DNA of 64,000 nt from positions 1 through 64,000 of the forward strand of contig JFHB01000137.1 of NCBI GenBank assembly GCA_000729835.1. The letters run 5' to 3'. The DNA comes from Atkinsonella hypoxylon (taxonomy: Eukaryota; Ascomycota; Sordariomycetes; Hypocreales; Clavicipitaceae). The notes beneath the pieces are model-generated. The model was not told where the DNA came from and searched no databases. It saw only the letters and a list, made by a program, of their open reading frames with translations. The position numbers and the translations under genes were made by a program. How positions within the stretch are numbered: position 1 is the first letter of the stretch; the number at the start of each line of letters is the position of its first letter. Below, piece after piece: positions 22,230-34,349 of the stretch.

Positions 22230-25200
22230 TCATTTCGCGTCATCCGGTCGAGGACTCTTACGCCGGCTGACAGACCCTTTGCCCACAATCTTCTCTGCCC
22301 ACTTCCACGACGAGGGACTGGTACTTGGCTGCGGGGATTCCTTCTCAGCGGATGCTTTGCCCTGCTGACTATGCGCCTCAGCCTCGCTATCGTTGTCCGT
22401 GTCCGCCCAATCGCGATCACTCCATGTCATGGAATCAACTCTATCTAAAGATCTGAGGCGCGGAGTCGCATGCGATGAGCTATCGCTGTCGCTCTTCTTC
22501 GGCAGGTCGCGTACTTCGTCCCTTGCCTCGCGGGCCTCAGCATTTTCGCCCGTATTCTTGCTTTCCGAGCATCCGCCTTGATCAGCCACTTCTTCACGAA
22601 GCTGATGTAAGCGCTTCACTTCCCGTCCATCGGCGGATGGACTGTGGTGAGGCTCGAACGCGCGATCGGCATTGGGCTCTTGCTCATCCCGTATGCGCGC
22701 CGTCTCTGAGTCGCTGAAGTGCGCATCAACCATATGCTTGATGACGGGCCACCCATGGGCATTGGCAAACATTCGTCGCACGATCATGTTGTTGTGAGCA
22801 TCTGGCTCCAGTTTCACAAGCACTTTGCGCCATGACAAGTCTCGATGATAAGCTCGGGCAATCTTTTCTTCCACCCTCATATTTGAGACACCAACCGCTC
22901 CTGAGGCATCCTTGTCGCGACTCGACTTGACTGTGTCGTCATATTCGGTGGTGGAGTCCATGGAATCTTGATTTATTGATGGATTCGAGGACGATGAGTT
23001 GCTTTGCCCTGACATCTGGGACGAGCTTGACGTTTTGCCCGAATTCTTACGACGAACAAATATCGATTGATGCTTCTTTAACGATGGTGGTGGTGGTGGT
23101 ATATCACTAGGATGATATACTCGGTCATGAAATATGGTTCGAGGCCGCTTAGATGGATTGATGAGATATTCTATGCTAGGCATAGTCGGGTTAAGCAGAT
23201 CGCCAGCTGACTCAAAAAAGGTGGTCTTTGGCGGTGCGGACATCTCATCAACATAGCCATCAACTTCATGCCCGCCTGTCGCCTTCCCTGGCTGCTTCTT
23301 GTCCGAGTCATCGGTTGAGCTTGAGTTGGCAGTATCGGAACCGCCTAAAGCGATCGTTTGCGCTCGTCTTAGCATTTTCCTCTGCTTCTCAGATGTGACG
23401 TGGGGTTTAGGCGGGTCATTGCTTTTAAATAGCCCGAAAAATCCGGACAAAGGAGAGTGAAAACCTGTGCCGTTATTTTCGGATGCAGGTTCATCGTCTT
23501 CGCCCGTGGCCCTCTGTACGGAATGAATGCTAGCTCTATCGTCTTCATTCATAGCATCTCTAGAGGGCTGTGGAACCTGATGCATACTACCCCCTTTAGG
23601 TGTGCGCTGACTAGAGCCACTTTGCGGTTCCTCCAACGGCAGTTTCTGCTTAAGCCTAGGCGATGCCATGTTGGTGCCTGTCAACTCTGCCCATCCGAAC
23701 CCAACAACCGTCTCTACTAAGCCTGCATCTCTTCGCGCCTTTTCCACTCGGCCCAGGCCTTGCCAGTCTAAGAACAACAGACAACTTGTTCGAAGCGGCA
23801 CTATTCCATCGTTAACCACATTCGAGTATACCGTGCGGTTTCTGAACTTCTTCAGGGCCGTGTGGGCGGGACCAGTGGGCAGGATCCGTAGTAAGGGCTT
23901 CGATTCAGGTTGTGACTCGCCATAGACTCTTTTGTGTGCAGATTCTCCGAGATTGCTCACAAGAGCACTCCATCCACTTCGAGCAATAGTCGGTGTTCTC
24001 CATGTCAACCCAAGGTCTTGTCCCGTTCTGCCAACAAGCCCAAAATCAAGAGCAAATTTAACATAAAGCGGGTTTTCATTGCTGAGGCCGAGAAAGGGTG
24101 TGGCCAGGGCAATAAAATTGATGGGCTGGATGAGCTCGAAGAACTTTGGCGAGTGCTTTTGAATATACGCTATAGCGTACGTTTGGACCAGGCCGCCAAG
24201 AGAGTGTCCGACAAAACTAATGCTGGTTATTCTATAGCGTCTGCAATGACTGTCATGTTCCATTTTGGTATAATCAGACTGAATTTTGTTATGCTTATGT
24301 GATTGCTTCGTGTCATGGGTATCCTTCTGGTGTTTTTGGTGGTGGTAGTGATGATCGCCTGTAACGACCTCCCCGAGACCTTCGCTGGCACCTTTACCAA
24401 TGGGGAGAAAAGGTTGATCAGGATACGTCATGGACAAAATATAAAGCGAAAGATTCTTGCCAAGGTACTTGATGCCCTTTTCTGTCTTTGTGGCGTTTCC
24501 GGGATATCCGCGAACTATAACTTCTTCGTCATCACTGTCTTCTGCATCGTCGTCGTTGCCAATACCCTCTTGCTTCCCCGCGTTCTTCGATGCCTCATCT
24601 GATTGGACTGTCATTGCTTTTGTAGAAGCTCGCTCTTTTGCCCTTCTTGCCTGGGAGTCGATACGTGCTTGCTTAGCAGCGGCATCAATACTCTCTTTCA
24701 TGTACAGCATATCGGCACCGAGATTGCTGTGCAGACCATGCGTCAAGATGACCAAATGCACTTTCTTCTTCTTCTCCTGTGATCTGACCTTGCCCTTGCA
24801 TTTGCTGTCTTTGGCCTCCAAATCACCCGTCTTGACCATGCTCTCCACAGGTTTATCAGCGCCCTTGCCCTGTTTCACTTTGCCATGGTCGGCATCATCC
24901 CAGCCAGGCAATCTGGGTGTGTTCCAAAGTGTGGCGGAATCCTCCACTTTGAGATGCACTGCCCTGGAGAACACCCCCTTCGGCTGCGCCGGATGGTGAC
25001 CGTCTTTTGATCCCACACTCTGCTGGTGGTCGGTGACTTTTCCAGGCTGCGGAACTTTGCTTGTACTTCCAACAATAGGCAGAGACTGACTGAGATTGAG
25101 TGATTTCTGATCGCGAGCCAGGACAACCTCGAAGCCCACCGCAGCCGACGTAGAGAACATGACCTGTGATGCTATTTCAATCACCCAACTCGCACATTCA

Positions 25201-25574
25201 CCATCATGCTCAGAACTCTCCCCAAAGCCTCCGTGCCGTCCTGTACCAGCATCTTGGCGAATATTATCTGGGACAAGGAGCTCGCATTCCCAAGATCCTC
25301 CCGCCTTGACCATGGGCTCAAATTGGGGGACTCCATATCGGCGAGGGTTTATGAATTTCTCGTTGGGATTGAAATGTGAAGGATATGCAGAGACGGACAG
25401 TGTATACGGCCCATGAACGAAGGCGGCCCGAAGAGCGATGGTCGAAGTATTTCGAATTCGAACATATAGTTTCTCAGGCGACGGAAGGATTCGGTCTTGC
25501 GAGGGGGTATAAGTGACTTTATATCGTATGACCTCGCCAATCTTGACACTGCCGATCTGGTGCAGGAGCAGCAT
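22230..25574 (-). CDS. ROG1-type DUF676 lipase/serine esterase
   Basis: A single exon of 1114 codons. The protein belongs to the DUF676 alpha/beta-hydrolase family (yeast Rog1/Lpl1 group), which hydrolyses acylglycerols or phospholipids, often at lipid droplets. Residues about 1-160 form the N-terminal beta-rich domain found in fungal members (QIGSVKIGEVIRYKVTY...). The hydrolase domain starts near VHLVILTHGLHSNLGADMLY (oxyanion region, about residue 275) and has the nucleophile elbow GHSLGG with Ser458, then FIALATPFLGLS and the NVVNDGIVPLRTS segment carrying a likely acid residue. The C-terminal 450 residues are mostly low-complexity and charged, rich in Ser, Asp and Lys. A run of GGTGGT on the plus strand at 23088 encodes a short proline stretch (DIPPPPPSLKK). 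Fungal orthologues are similarly large. The exact substrate is unknown. Confidence 0.9.
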   Translation of the reverse strand: MLLLHQIGSVKIGEVIRYKVTYTPSQDRILPSPEKLYVRIRNTSTIALRAAFVHGPYTLSVSAYPSHFNPNEKFINPRRYGVPQFEPMVKAGGSWECELLVPDNIRQDAGTGRHGGFGESSEHDGECASWVIEIASQVMFSTSAAVGFEVVLARDQKSLNLSQSLPIVGSTSKVPQPGKVTDHQQSVGSKDGHHPAQPKGVFSRAVHLKVEDSATLWNTPRLPGWDDADHGKVKQGKGADKPVESMVKTGDLEAKDSKCKGKVRSQEKKKKVHLVILTHGLHSNLGADMLYMKESIDAAAKQARIDSQARRAKERASTKAMTVQSDEASKNAGKQEGIGNDDDAEDSDDEEVIVRGYPGNATKTEKGIKYLGKNLSLYILSMTYPDQPFLPIGKGASEGLGEVVTGDHHYHHQKHQKDTHDTKQSHKHNKIQSDYTKMEHDSHCRRYRITSISFVGHSLGGLVQTYAIAYIQKHSPKFFELIQPINFIALATPFLGLSNENPLYVKFALDFGLVGRTGQDLGLTWRTPTIARSGWSALVSNLGESAHKRVYGESQPESKPLLRILPTGPAHTALKKFRNRTVYSNVVNDGIVPLRTSCLLFLDWQGLGRVEKARRDAGLVETVVGFGWAELTGTNMASPRLKQKLPLEEPQSGSSQRTPKGGSMHQVPQPSRDAMNEDDRASIHSVQRATGEDDEPASENNGTGFHSPLSGFFGLFKSNDPPKPHVTSEKQRKMLRRAQTIALGGSDTANSSSTDDSDKKQPGKATGGHEVDGYVDEMSAPPKTTFFESAGDLLNPTMPSIEYLINPSKRPRTIFHDRVYHPSDIPPPPPSLKKHQSIFVRRKNSGKTSSSSQMSGQSNSSSSNPSINQDSMDSTTEYDDTVKSSRDKDASGAVGVSNMRVEEKIARAYHRDLSWRKVLVKLEPDAHNNMIVRRMFANAHGWPVIKHMVDAHFSDSETARIRDEQEPNADRAFEPHHSPSADGREVKRLHQLREEVADQGGCSESKNTGENAEAREARDEVRDLPKKSDSDSSSHATPRLRSLDRVDSMTWSDRDWADTDNDSEAEAHSQQGKASAEKESPQPSTSPSSWKWAEKIVGKGSVSRRKSPRPDDAK

Positions 25575-27232
25575 TGTTTTTTTTTAAAGTTATAGCTCTG
25601 CGCGACGCGAGTGGGTGAGGTGGGAAGTTTGAGAGGAGATAGGGTGCGCGTCACCAAGATATGATGTCAGTCCGCGGCACACGAGCATCCTCGAGCACGT
25701 TGTACAAAACAGTCTAGTTATGGTGACGCACAATTCGAGTGCATCTAAACAGATAAGAGACAAGCAAGGCACGAGGTATCATAGAGAAAGGGGACGCCCT
25801 ATAATAAGGCCCTCATGGTGAGCGCGACATGGCTATAGAACGGCAAGATAGGAAACCCACCCGCTCCTGCCGGGGGACCTCCTGCACTTGCACTTTGCAC
25901 ATGAGGTCTGTGCGTCTTGTCTGCCAACAGCTGCGGGGGATGATCCAAGCTAACACTTTTCAAGCCTCTACAACGCTTTATTTGAAACATTAGGCAGTCA
26001 CATTATAACTAGGTACTTATGTAGTATTTTGAACTAATCAATAAATGCAAGAAGCACTGCTGATACTGCTAATACCACCGAGCATGGCAGTTTCTGCCGC
26101 CACTCTTGACAACGAGGGACAACCGCCCATCGCAGGTGCACTGTACTTATTCCCACAAGCGACTCCAGTTGCAACGGCCACTCTAGTGTGTGTGTACCAG
26201 AGCGTATAATCTGTTTTATTTAGTTACACTCCTATGCTATTAGGTTCCTTCCTCTTACATAGCACTACAATCGATAGATAGTGTAATATTACGAGCAGTC
26301 TAATTTATCAAAAGCCTACTTAGTATAGGCAAGGATTGGACTAACCCCTGGATCTTTGCGCGCAGGCACGGGCTGCATCGTTACAGGACGACCCTGAAGA
26401 TGACGATTGATTGGACAAAAGCATCCTTGTAAAGTAGATTTAAGATTATTCCCGGTTGTGATATCTAATTCTGAAAGATGACTTTTTCACTCACGGTCAC
26501 TGAACTAAGCTGAAAAGAAAAGTGGGTCGATACGGAAGTGGTCTCAACGTTCCCCAAGCCATTTGCAGCGACAGAATCAGCAATAGAACCACTTTGTTGT
26601 ATATCGCTTGCTTACATGTGCGTTTATAACAAAATAACACCGCAAACTCATGGCATACCTGAGTTTATCACTAAAAATTACAGCTACATTGCCCGCAGAA
26701 GGAAATCATAGTAGTTTCGCGCATCGTATAAGCATCGACTTAGTCCTGTCACGTATCTGTGAGTCATTCAGGTGTTGTATTTCACATACCGCTCCCCAGA
26801 TACAAGGGGGGTCCGTAAGGATTCTACATCCCTCGGGTCAGGTCAAGCCGCCTCTAAAACATTAGGTTATCTGCAGACTCGGTCGAAAGTAGGTATTTGG
26901 CTGTACTATTGTACCTGCTTGTATATATATGTCTATCTATATTTGAAGAATATGGATCGTGGTACACCATCGTCGATAAATTCTTCTAATTACCGAGTGG
27001 AGATTTCTGCGATTGCTTGTTTCATTATGGGAGAAAGAGGAAGGAAACCAATTGCAGACGGACGTGGCGACCAACTTGTGCCACGTAATCAACAAGCTCC
27101 TGTTACACGGGCCAAGAAAAGACCACCAGTCAAATATCCCAAAATCAGTTCTACCGCTACCTTCCAGTTCAATCAAGGATTTAAGCACCTCGTCACCTCG
27201 TGAGAGACTACTATCATCGCCATCTTGGTTCA
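25575..27232. other. Intergenic, AT-rich, no gene seen
   Basis: This is 1.65 kb between two minus-strand genes: the lipase promoter (25575 on) and the 3' side of the RBR gene. From about 25990 to 26900 the DNA is AT-rich with many stops in all frames. Nothing is recognisable. Confidence 0.55.
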
Positions 27233-29822
27233 CTATGCGTGTCCAACTGTACTCTCCCCATCCGGAACGCCAGGCTCAACATATGTCCTCCATTGCGATA
27301 CCCGATTCATGCCACTTCCTGATCCTGACAAGCCCGCCAGATCCGAGCCCTTTGGCCCATCTTCCCTCCTGCGCCTTCTGCTTCTAGGCGGGGAATGCAC
27401 CTCTGCCTCGTCCTCGTAATCCCTCGACATCCGTCCACCCACGACCCGCTCGGAGCGCGGCGTGTATGGAGAGCTATTATACGTATCTGCTTCCAGACTG
27501 TAATGCCTCAGCGGCCGCGCGGTTTGTCCCTGAGGAGCCATCGGAACTGGTGGGGGAGGAGCAGTAGGCATCATCCCCACCGGATATATCGGCCCTGCGG
27601 CGGGAGGACAGCCTCGCGAAGGGTAGGCGTCGTCATAGTCTGTTCTGTCGTATTGTGCTGGAGGAGAAGGTCTATATCGACCACTTCCGCCTCCACCACG
27701 CCTGTAATTCTCATTCATGAAATGCCCTGACGCATTTCCGATACCGTGAATGTCTCCAATGCCTCCTATCATGTTTGGTTCATCATAATAGTCGCTACTG
27801 TACTGTAAATGGCGCGCCATGTCGGCGTCCCGAGATTCCTGTACTCTACGCGCATACATTTCATCCTGGTATGTTCGTGGTCGCCGCCGGATGGGCACGA
27901 CCATGGAATGGCCGAGTCCTGTGTGTCCTCGAAGCTCTGCTGGAGCCAGTGGACCATCTCCATGAGATATATCGCCCAAGTCCTCCCGAATATGGGGGCC
28001 AGGACTATTCATATCATCCAAAAAGTCGCCTCGCCTGTCATCAGCATTGAACCATGGACAATCGCAATTTTTCCACTTCACTCCGCATATCATACAAAAT
28101 TCAGCCCCACAGCGACTACAATGAAAAAGTTAGCTGTTATGTCTGTTCCACTAGATGTTATTAGAATGGAGTCGAGTGCTGGGGTTCCTAACCATGTCAT
28201 ATGATTGCAGCCTTCCTTCAGCTCCACCAAGGCTTTGCATTTGTAGCATCTCTTCCAACCCTCCTCCTTCGCCTGGGCGAGAAGATTCGCAGTTTCCGGA
28301 TCGCTGAGGCATGCTTCTGCTCCATGCCAGCGTCCGCTGCATGACGCACAGACCTTGGTTTTACACCGGCTACAACGAGCAACCTTGCGCCCATCCTCAC
28401 GCCGGATATTTGCTGGCTTGATCCATTCTCCGCATTTTCGCGATGGGCAGTAGATTCTGTTTCTCGTGGAAAACTCGGCAAATTTGCGATTCCACGTCTT
28501 TTTGAAGGCAGTATCGAATAAACGATCGACATGTTTGAGAGGAATATGGTCTTGGGTACAGCATCGGGGCGGCATGTGCTGAGGATCAGTGATAGACAAT
28601 TTGAAGATCCTCTCCAGACATGAGCGACACATGGAATGACCGCATTTAAGTTTAGATACCTTGGCTGGATTTATATCTTCCATACAGATGACGCATTCGA
28701 CACTGCTCATAGCGTCAGTAGGAGGGCCTTGACTGACGGCCAGTTTTACGTAGCGCACATTGAAAAACGTACCGCTTCTTTGGCACCTTGGCCTCTTTGA
28801 CACTCTTTTGCCGTCCTAGAGGAGCACCGAATACAGTGCCTATGATGCTTGACGGCCCCCCCGAAATCGACGCAGCTCTGCTTTGACTCAATCTAACAGT
28901 GCTTGATCTTCGTGATCTTGGCGAATCAACTTGGATAACTTCGGCAGATCTATGACGTTTGTGCGAGAGTGACCTAGTAGAATCGTAATTAGAGCTGCTC
29001 TCAATCCCCGAATGGCCCAGCACGCAGAGACTAAGACTACTACCTGTTGGATGAGATCGGGGGTCGAGAATCTTCAATGACATCTGCAACGTGGCCGCGC
29101 CTTCCTTGACGGGACTCAACGCTTCGGTCAAGTGTCCTTGAGGATGCATATGCGGCAGAGCCTGCATCACTGGCAGAGTAATGTCGCCTCGATCCACTGT
29201 CCTCCTCTATGTATGCCCGTCGCCTGCGTCTGTGGTACCTCCTGTCCGATGATGAGTCCATATAATCATCCCGGCTGGGATATCTCTCCCTCCGGTACCG
29301 TGCTGGCTCATCCTCAACTTCTTCAACGACTTCTATGTGATTATCATCGATGCCGCCGTCGCCATCGCCGGTCACGCCACCATCACCATAGGCGAGTCCA
29401 CTTTCCGCACTTGACTGGGCCGAGTAATTACCCACTGCTCTCGACCTTCCGTATCCTGGAGATGCACCGCGCCTCGGGTGCTTGCGAACAGGGACTTCGT
29501 AGCGCTGTGTTGGGGAAAGACAGTTCACAGGCCGCCTATATGAATCTGTCGCAGCTCGCATCAAAGTTGCACCTGCCGGTGGGGGCATTTTAAAGGGAGG
29601 ATAGTCGTTGGGGTCAACGGTCCTGGAACTAGATGGCTGCCGTTGGCGGCGAGACGTCGTCCTACGCGGGGAACTATGTACCTCGTTGTCCCCAGTATAT
29701 GGCAACGAATCGGGCGCCGTTTCAGGCTCAACCGTCCAGTTGATGCTGTGGCCGCCATGTCGTTTTGATCTACTGGGCCTAGCATCACCATTCACAGAGC
29801 CCATCCGTGATGTTCGCACCAT
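27233..29822 (-). CDS. RBR (RING-IBR-RING) E3 ubiquitin ligase
   Basis: Four exons (29822-29044, 28973-28773, 28702-28193, 28115-27233) join in phase to 790 aa. Residues 1-326 are disordered, Arg/Ser-rich. RING1 begins VECVICMEDI (about 327) with C-x2-C and CGHSMCRSC; an IBR follows (YCPSRKCGEWIKP ... RCSRCKTKVCASC); RING2 is CYKCKALVELKEGCNHMTCRC... with the catalytic Cys expected at residue 497 in HMTC, which accepts ubiquitin from E2 before transfer to substrate. The codon for that Cys (TG|T) is split by intron 3. The last 290 residues are low-complexity, with Pro/Arg-rich and Gly-rich stretches. All three introns (70, 70, 77 bp) are phase 2. The exon 3 acceptor is a NAGNAG pair (GAGCAG), so one residue may be optional. 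An upstream in-frame GTG at 29828 is not needed; ATG 29822 is the first ATG after a stop. Substrate unknown. Confidence 0.93.
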
Positions 29823-30301
29823 GCCCACGGCGCCCTGCTTGTTTTGTTGGGCTCCGATCGATATCGCAAGGATTCAGGCATCCGTCCCCTCCACCCAGAT
29901 ATGTCTGTGCCGGGTTGTCGTCAAACTACCAGAATAACAAGGTGTCCTGGCCCTTTTTCAAGTAAATTGGCAAAGGACATGCAGGCAATGTGTCGACCGA
30001 CTGGGTGAGCCAGCAACCCAGTAGGGGCTGTCCGAGGTGCGTCAAGCTGCTGCTGCAGCATACGTTGTTGATAGGATTTTCTGTGATGACAGGCCGTGCA
30101 TAAGACCCAGCCGACGACCTGAATAGGGGCGTAATGTAACGAGGACGGAAGCACAAAAAATGATACTATATGCGTAGGGCGTTTCTAGAGTGCTGCTGTA
30201 GTCGGGCAGCCACGCTAGATATACCTTGCGAGTCCAACCAACATGCGGTTCGATCACTCGTCAGATCTATACTGGTGTTTATTGCACCACTGTTACTTGG
30301 T

Positions 30302-30328
30302 TGGATGGATGGATGGATGGATGGATGG
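30302..30328. repeat. GGAT microsatellite
   Basis: TGGA/GGAT tetranucleotide repeated about six to seven times without interruption. Confidence 0.95.
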
Positions 30329-30603
30329 CAGGACGGGTGATGAGTCGTTCTCCCCCAGAATCAGGCTAACCTCTGGTGCAAAGAACAGCCGGCCACGAGA
30401 TATCCTGCTCAGTGTGTTCTCAGAGGATGAACTGCGGAAACGACAGTAACACCCGGTCGCGAGGGGTGGGCGGAGCGTGTGCCTGAGGGGTGATGATCAA
30501 GTGGACGCCAAAAGTTGTCGAACCAGGCCTGTCGAACCTGACTTAGCTTGCAGTATTTGGTTAGGCTGACTGGGCTCTCGTGCTGCATGCACCACCTTGC
30601 GAT

Positions 30604-30685
30604 TGTGCGTGTGTGCGTGTGTGCGTGTGTGCGTGTGTGCGTGTGTGCGTGTGTGCGTGTGTGCGTGTGTGCGTGTGTGCGTGTG
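30604..30685. repeat. 8-bp tandem array (TGTGCGTG)
   Basis: About ten essentially perfect copies of TGTGCGTG over 82 bp. The alternating purine-pyrimidine character makes it a Z-DNA-prone stretch. Units are contiguous without spacers, so it is a minisatellite and not a CRISPR. Confidence 0.95.
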
Positions 30686-31033
30686 GCTGTGCCAACTGGC
30701 TAGAGAAAAGGCCGATGGCTGAGAAAGAAGAGTGAAGTTTTGAAGTGCCTCAATTGGCATTTTCCTTCCAAGTCTTTTTGGCGCTGGTCTTGGCCTCCTG
30801 TGTCCCTCAACAAGCCATCGCTCCAGCCGCCAGCTATTACGACTCCGTAAATAGTTAGGTAGGTAGCTAGGATAGGTAGAGGTGCTAGGTAGGTAGTCAG
30901 GAGTGTTTCCACCTGGATTTGCTGCCACACAAAGACGGTGGTCCACAAAAGGCGGAGTCGCTCCCTTTCGTCGACTTAGGACTGTTCTCATCACGTGGGG
31001 CGTCGACGTCATCGTTCAAGACGTCGTCACCGT

Positions 31034-31072
31034 CGTCTTGAACGGACGTCTTGAATGGACGTCTTGAACGGA
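31034..31072. repeat. 13-bp tandem repeat (CGTCTTGAACGGA)
   Basis: Three copies of CGTCTTGAA[C/T]GGA in tandem. They contain ACGTC cores but lie away from any supported gene start. Confidence 0.85.
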
Positions 31073-32245
31073 AGGGAAGTAAAAGAAAATGTAAGCATGC
31101 GGCCAAAAAACACCTCGATGCCACGCTCCTTGTTCTCCTTGTGGTTAAATCTTGCTACTAATTGTCTTTCTGAACCCTCTTTTCCCCCTTGCTTGTCCGA
31201 ACGAAGGACAGGCACACCAGGCACACCAGGCACGGTTGTTCACTGTCGACCCCGGCCCTGAATTTTGCTTTGTGTGCCTTTGGTGGGGCCACGGCCCGGG
31301 CCTTTTTTATCCCTTTGCCCTTAACTATTCATTATCCATTTTTCCACTTCATTTTTTATTTTTTATTTTCGGGAGCGGGTCTCACTGCGACTCCTCGAGT
31401 TATCACGGTCATCGAGATGTCGGGTCTACCAACCCTGGCTTTGTGCCGACATGCCCGGACTCTTATAGTCTCCGTCACATTCAGTTCTTTAAAGTTCATA
31501 GCCTCATTTGGGCACTTGAACAAACCATTATGAGGCCTTACATACGTTGGCAACAATATCATATGCCGTCACTTTTCGTGGTTTATTTAACTCCAAAGCT
31601 GAACCTTTCTGTACCCCAAGCTCCACTTAGCCAGTTTTGCAATTGAACAAATCTCCCATCTCATCATGGGATATAGCACGACAGGTCCATGATTTTTCAA
31701 TCGATGCGCAGCGTACAATAATCTATGACCGCACCTCAAATTAGTATGAAGCTCACAAAAGGGCTACGTGTGTAATATGCCACATACAGCTCAGCTCTGT
31801 CCTGCTCGTTGTCGTGACACAGTCCTGAGTCTTTCCCAGATCTAGTGACGACTCTTGGTGTCATAATTCCAAGACTGTAAGCGCTTCTCAAACCTTTGAT
31901 GAAGCCTTAAAATTGGTACCATGAGAGCACGGGGTGTGATCATACGTGCATCCGCCGTGAGACAAAGTTATCGCTACAACGGTGACTGATGTCAAAAATT
32001 ACTCTAATACAAATACTCCAGGTCAACTATTCGCGGAAAGCATCGGTAATATGATGCTATGGTGCGAGTGACCAGTGGTGAATGGATTCACGGTCGGTTG
32101 GAAACATGAGAGTGATGCACTTACGGGTTGCTCCTCGAAGTCACAAACCCTTCAGCCACCGATCCTAGCAGTGCGATGTCGGTCACGCATGTCGTAATGG
32201 CTCATAAGGCAGGCTTTTGTTGCTAAATGAGCCTATACACCCATT

Positions 32246-34349
32246 CTAGCTGCTTGAAAGTGCTTGTCGGCGTATTTTGGCTTCTTTGATGATGTCCACT
32301 GTGAAGCTCAAGCTTGGCGCCAGAGCAGCATAATGGCTGACTTCCATGATAACTTCATTGATGAGGTCATCAAGGGCTTGTTGATTTGGGAGTATAGTGA
32401 GCAGTATACTCAGCAGAGATCGGCACAGTGACGAGCCCATCAGCAGAAGAAGCTGGGAGATAATGGACAAGGCGCCTTGCCAAAGGTACGGCATATGCCC
32501 TGCGTGACTGCACAAGCTGGTTAGGAAGGCACGATTCATCCATTCAATAGGAGAATAGTACGGAGTCGTTGCTTACTGCTCCATAATATGTTCCAGTTGT
32601 CGGACAGACGCTTCCAAGCACTTATGGCAGTACTCACGAACCTCTGGATAGAGAGCTGCCTGTTCATTATCGAGGACAGCCAGAATATAAGGGCGGTAAA
32701 TTACTGTTTTGCATGCGTAAAACCGTAAACGAAGAACGGCTTGGATCGGATCCTGCAACATGGTACGGCAGAAGGGAAATTGCAGCGCCAATGGTAAATT
32801 TTCATACCACTGAGTCAACTGATAATCCAGCTCCGAAACTACCGGCCCCAGGCTGGTAGTTGATGCTATAGAGTCCTTCGAATAAATGAGTTGGCTCACG
32901 CGGTTGAGCAATCGTCGTAGAGCAATTTCTGCGAGGAAATACCAAAGCTCGTCTTGGCCGACTTGATCCTCATCCTGATTTTCATTTCCAAAGCCCCCTG
33001 GTAAGCCGACTTTCTCTTCAAATTGTACTATTCCAGAGTGGGGGAGGTCAAGCTCGGCCAGCAAGTCACTCTCGAATAAGAGTGCGTTCCAGTAAATGCG
33101 CTCTACAAGCTCTCGTTGTGGCGCTGATAGCCTGACAGGGGCCATCAAGAGGAGTTGCAGTTTTGTGCTTGTGGTGCAGAGTAAACTCCAAGCCTCAAGT
33201 GGTCGAACTAGATAGAAAAGATAGGCAGCAGCGAGCAAATGGCACTGCGCAGCTAAGACGTTGTTTGTTGTAATGATGCCTGGAAGAAGTGACCACGCAG
33301 CTGTGAAGTATTGTAACCCCGGCGGCTCTTCCTGCGGTACGATCCGAGAGATACTGCCCCGTAGACTGGCCTCGCCAAGGGCTAGAACTAATAGCACGAT
33401 ACAGCTTTCAGGACCGTCTCTGAACCCATTGGACAAGGCTGTCCTATATTGGCTTCGCCATGTATAGGGACTCACACAGGCATACCATATATTGACTGTA
33501 TTGAAATAAGCTTTAATATAAGCCTGAGTGTTAGAAAGATTAACACAGGGTGTCGTCTTGGTTATAGTATGGAGTGGCTCCCGTGACATCTCCAGTTTAA
33601 GCAGAGTTTGAGGATCGTAGGGTCGAGGCACAAGATCGCGGATAAACGGCCATTGAAGTAGGTGTAGTGTGGCGTTGGTGTGACATTTGGGCATGGTTGA
33701 GATGTTGGTGCCCACAGGTATACTTCCCCACGTGCCTAGGCCGTCATTGTATATGAACCTGTTCATGTTGGACGAGCTAGATAAGAAGGTATGATCACCG
33801 CTAACTGTGGTACTGTGGCTCATGGATGGCGAGTTCGCGGGCACGTGTATGCGGTGGGCCTGGGATGTAGCAACATTTATATGCAAAAAGCTTTCAATCC
33901 GGTTCAGATGTTCCAGAATTAGCTTGTCGCCAGCATCGAGTTTCACGCCCGGTTCTCTGTAAATGCAATCGGCGCCGAGTTCAGTGCAAAGTTTACATTT
34001 CGGCTTGTGGCCATCGCAACGTGACTTGCGAGAACGGCATACTTCACACTAAGCATAGGAAACCGTGATTTATATAGTGAGCCTTTGGTCTAGTGAAGGG
34101 AGCATGGGCAATACTTACGGCGATAGTCGCCCTCCTGCGAGGATAATCTGCCGTCGAATCGCTAATCTTTCTCTTCAAAGACGTCAGAAACGAGTCATTA
34201 CCTGACAGCGACAGCGCGGCAGATGTGTTTGTGCCCGACGACTGAGATAGCAAGCATGATCGGCCCATTGAGTGGTGCGATTTGGCGTTGCGGCTGCTCA
34301 TTGTGCGCTTAGCCTTGAGCTCAGTAGAAGACTTCATGTCAGACGTCAT
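32246..34349 (-). CDS. Zn2Cys6 fungal transcription factor
   Basis: Three exons (34349-34119, 34048-32577, 32507-32246; introns 70 and 69 bp) join in phase to 654 aa. The Gal4-type binuclear zinc cluster is C78-x2-C81-x6-C88-x6-C95-x2-C98-x6-C105 (CEVCRSRKSRC core), directly followed by a linker and a GDKLILEHLNRIESFL helix that looks like a dimerisation element. The body resembles the fungal-specific transcription factor domain (YIKAYFNTVNIWYACVSPYT; later helices with AAYLFYLVRPLEAWSLL and LERIYW-type motifs), and exon 3 encodes the C-terminal helices. The first codon of the zinc cluster starts exactly at the exon 2 border. The start chosen (MTSDMKSS) is the first in-frame ATG; upstream codons are open but have only non-ATG starts. 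Target genes are unknown; there is no neighbouring metabolic cluster to suggest one. Confidence 0.9.

Larger units (their letters stand above)
29823..32245. other. Intergenic region with simple repeats
   Basis: No gene is supported in 2.4 kb. It holds a GGAT tetranucleotide run, an 8-bp GT-rich array and a 13-bp tandem repeat (listed separately), and a CCTAGGTAGGTA-type patch near 30855-30900. The ORFs here are created by the repeats or overlap each other. Confidence 0.6.

Noticed and set aside
30604..30685. Possible CRISPR-like array
   Set aside because: Units are contiguous 8-mers without spacers in a eukaryotic genome; a minisatellite.
22230..34349. Secondary-metabolite gene cluster around the Zn2Cys6 factor
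   Set aside because: No PKS, NRPS, terpene synthase, P450 or transporter genes are present in the window.
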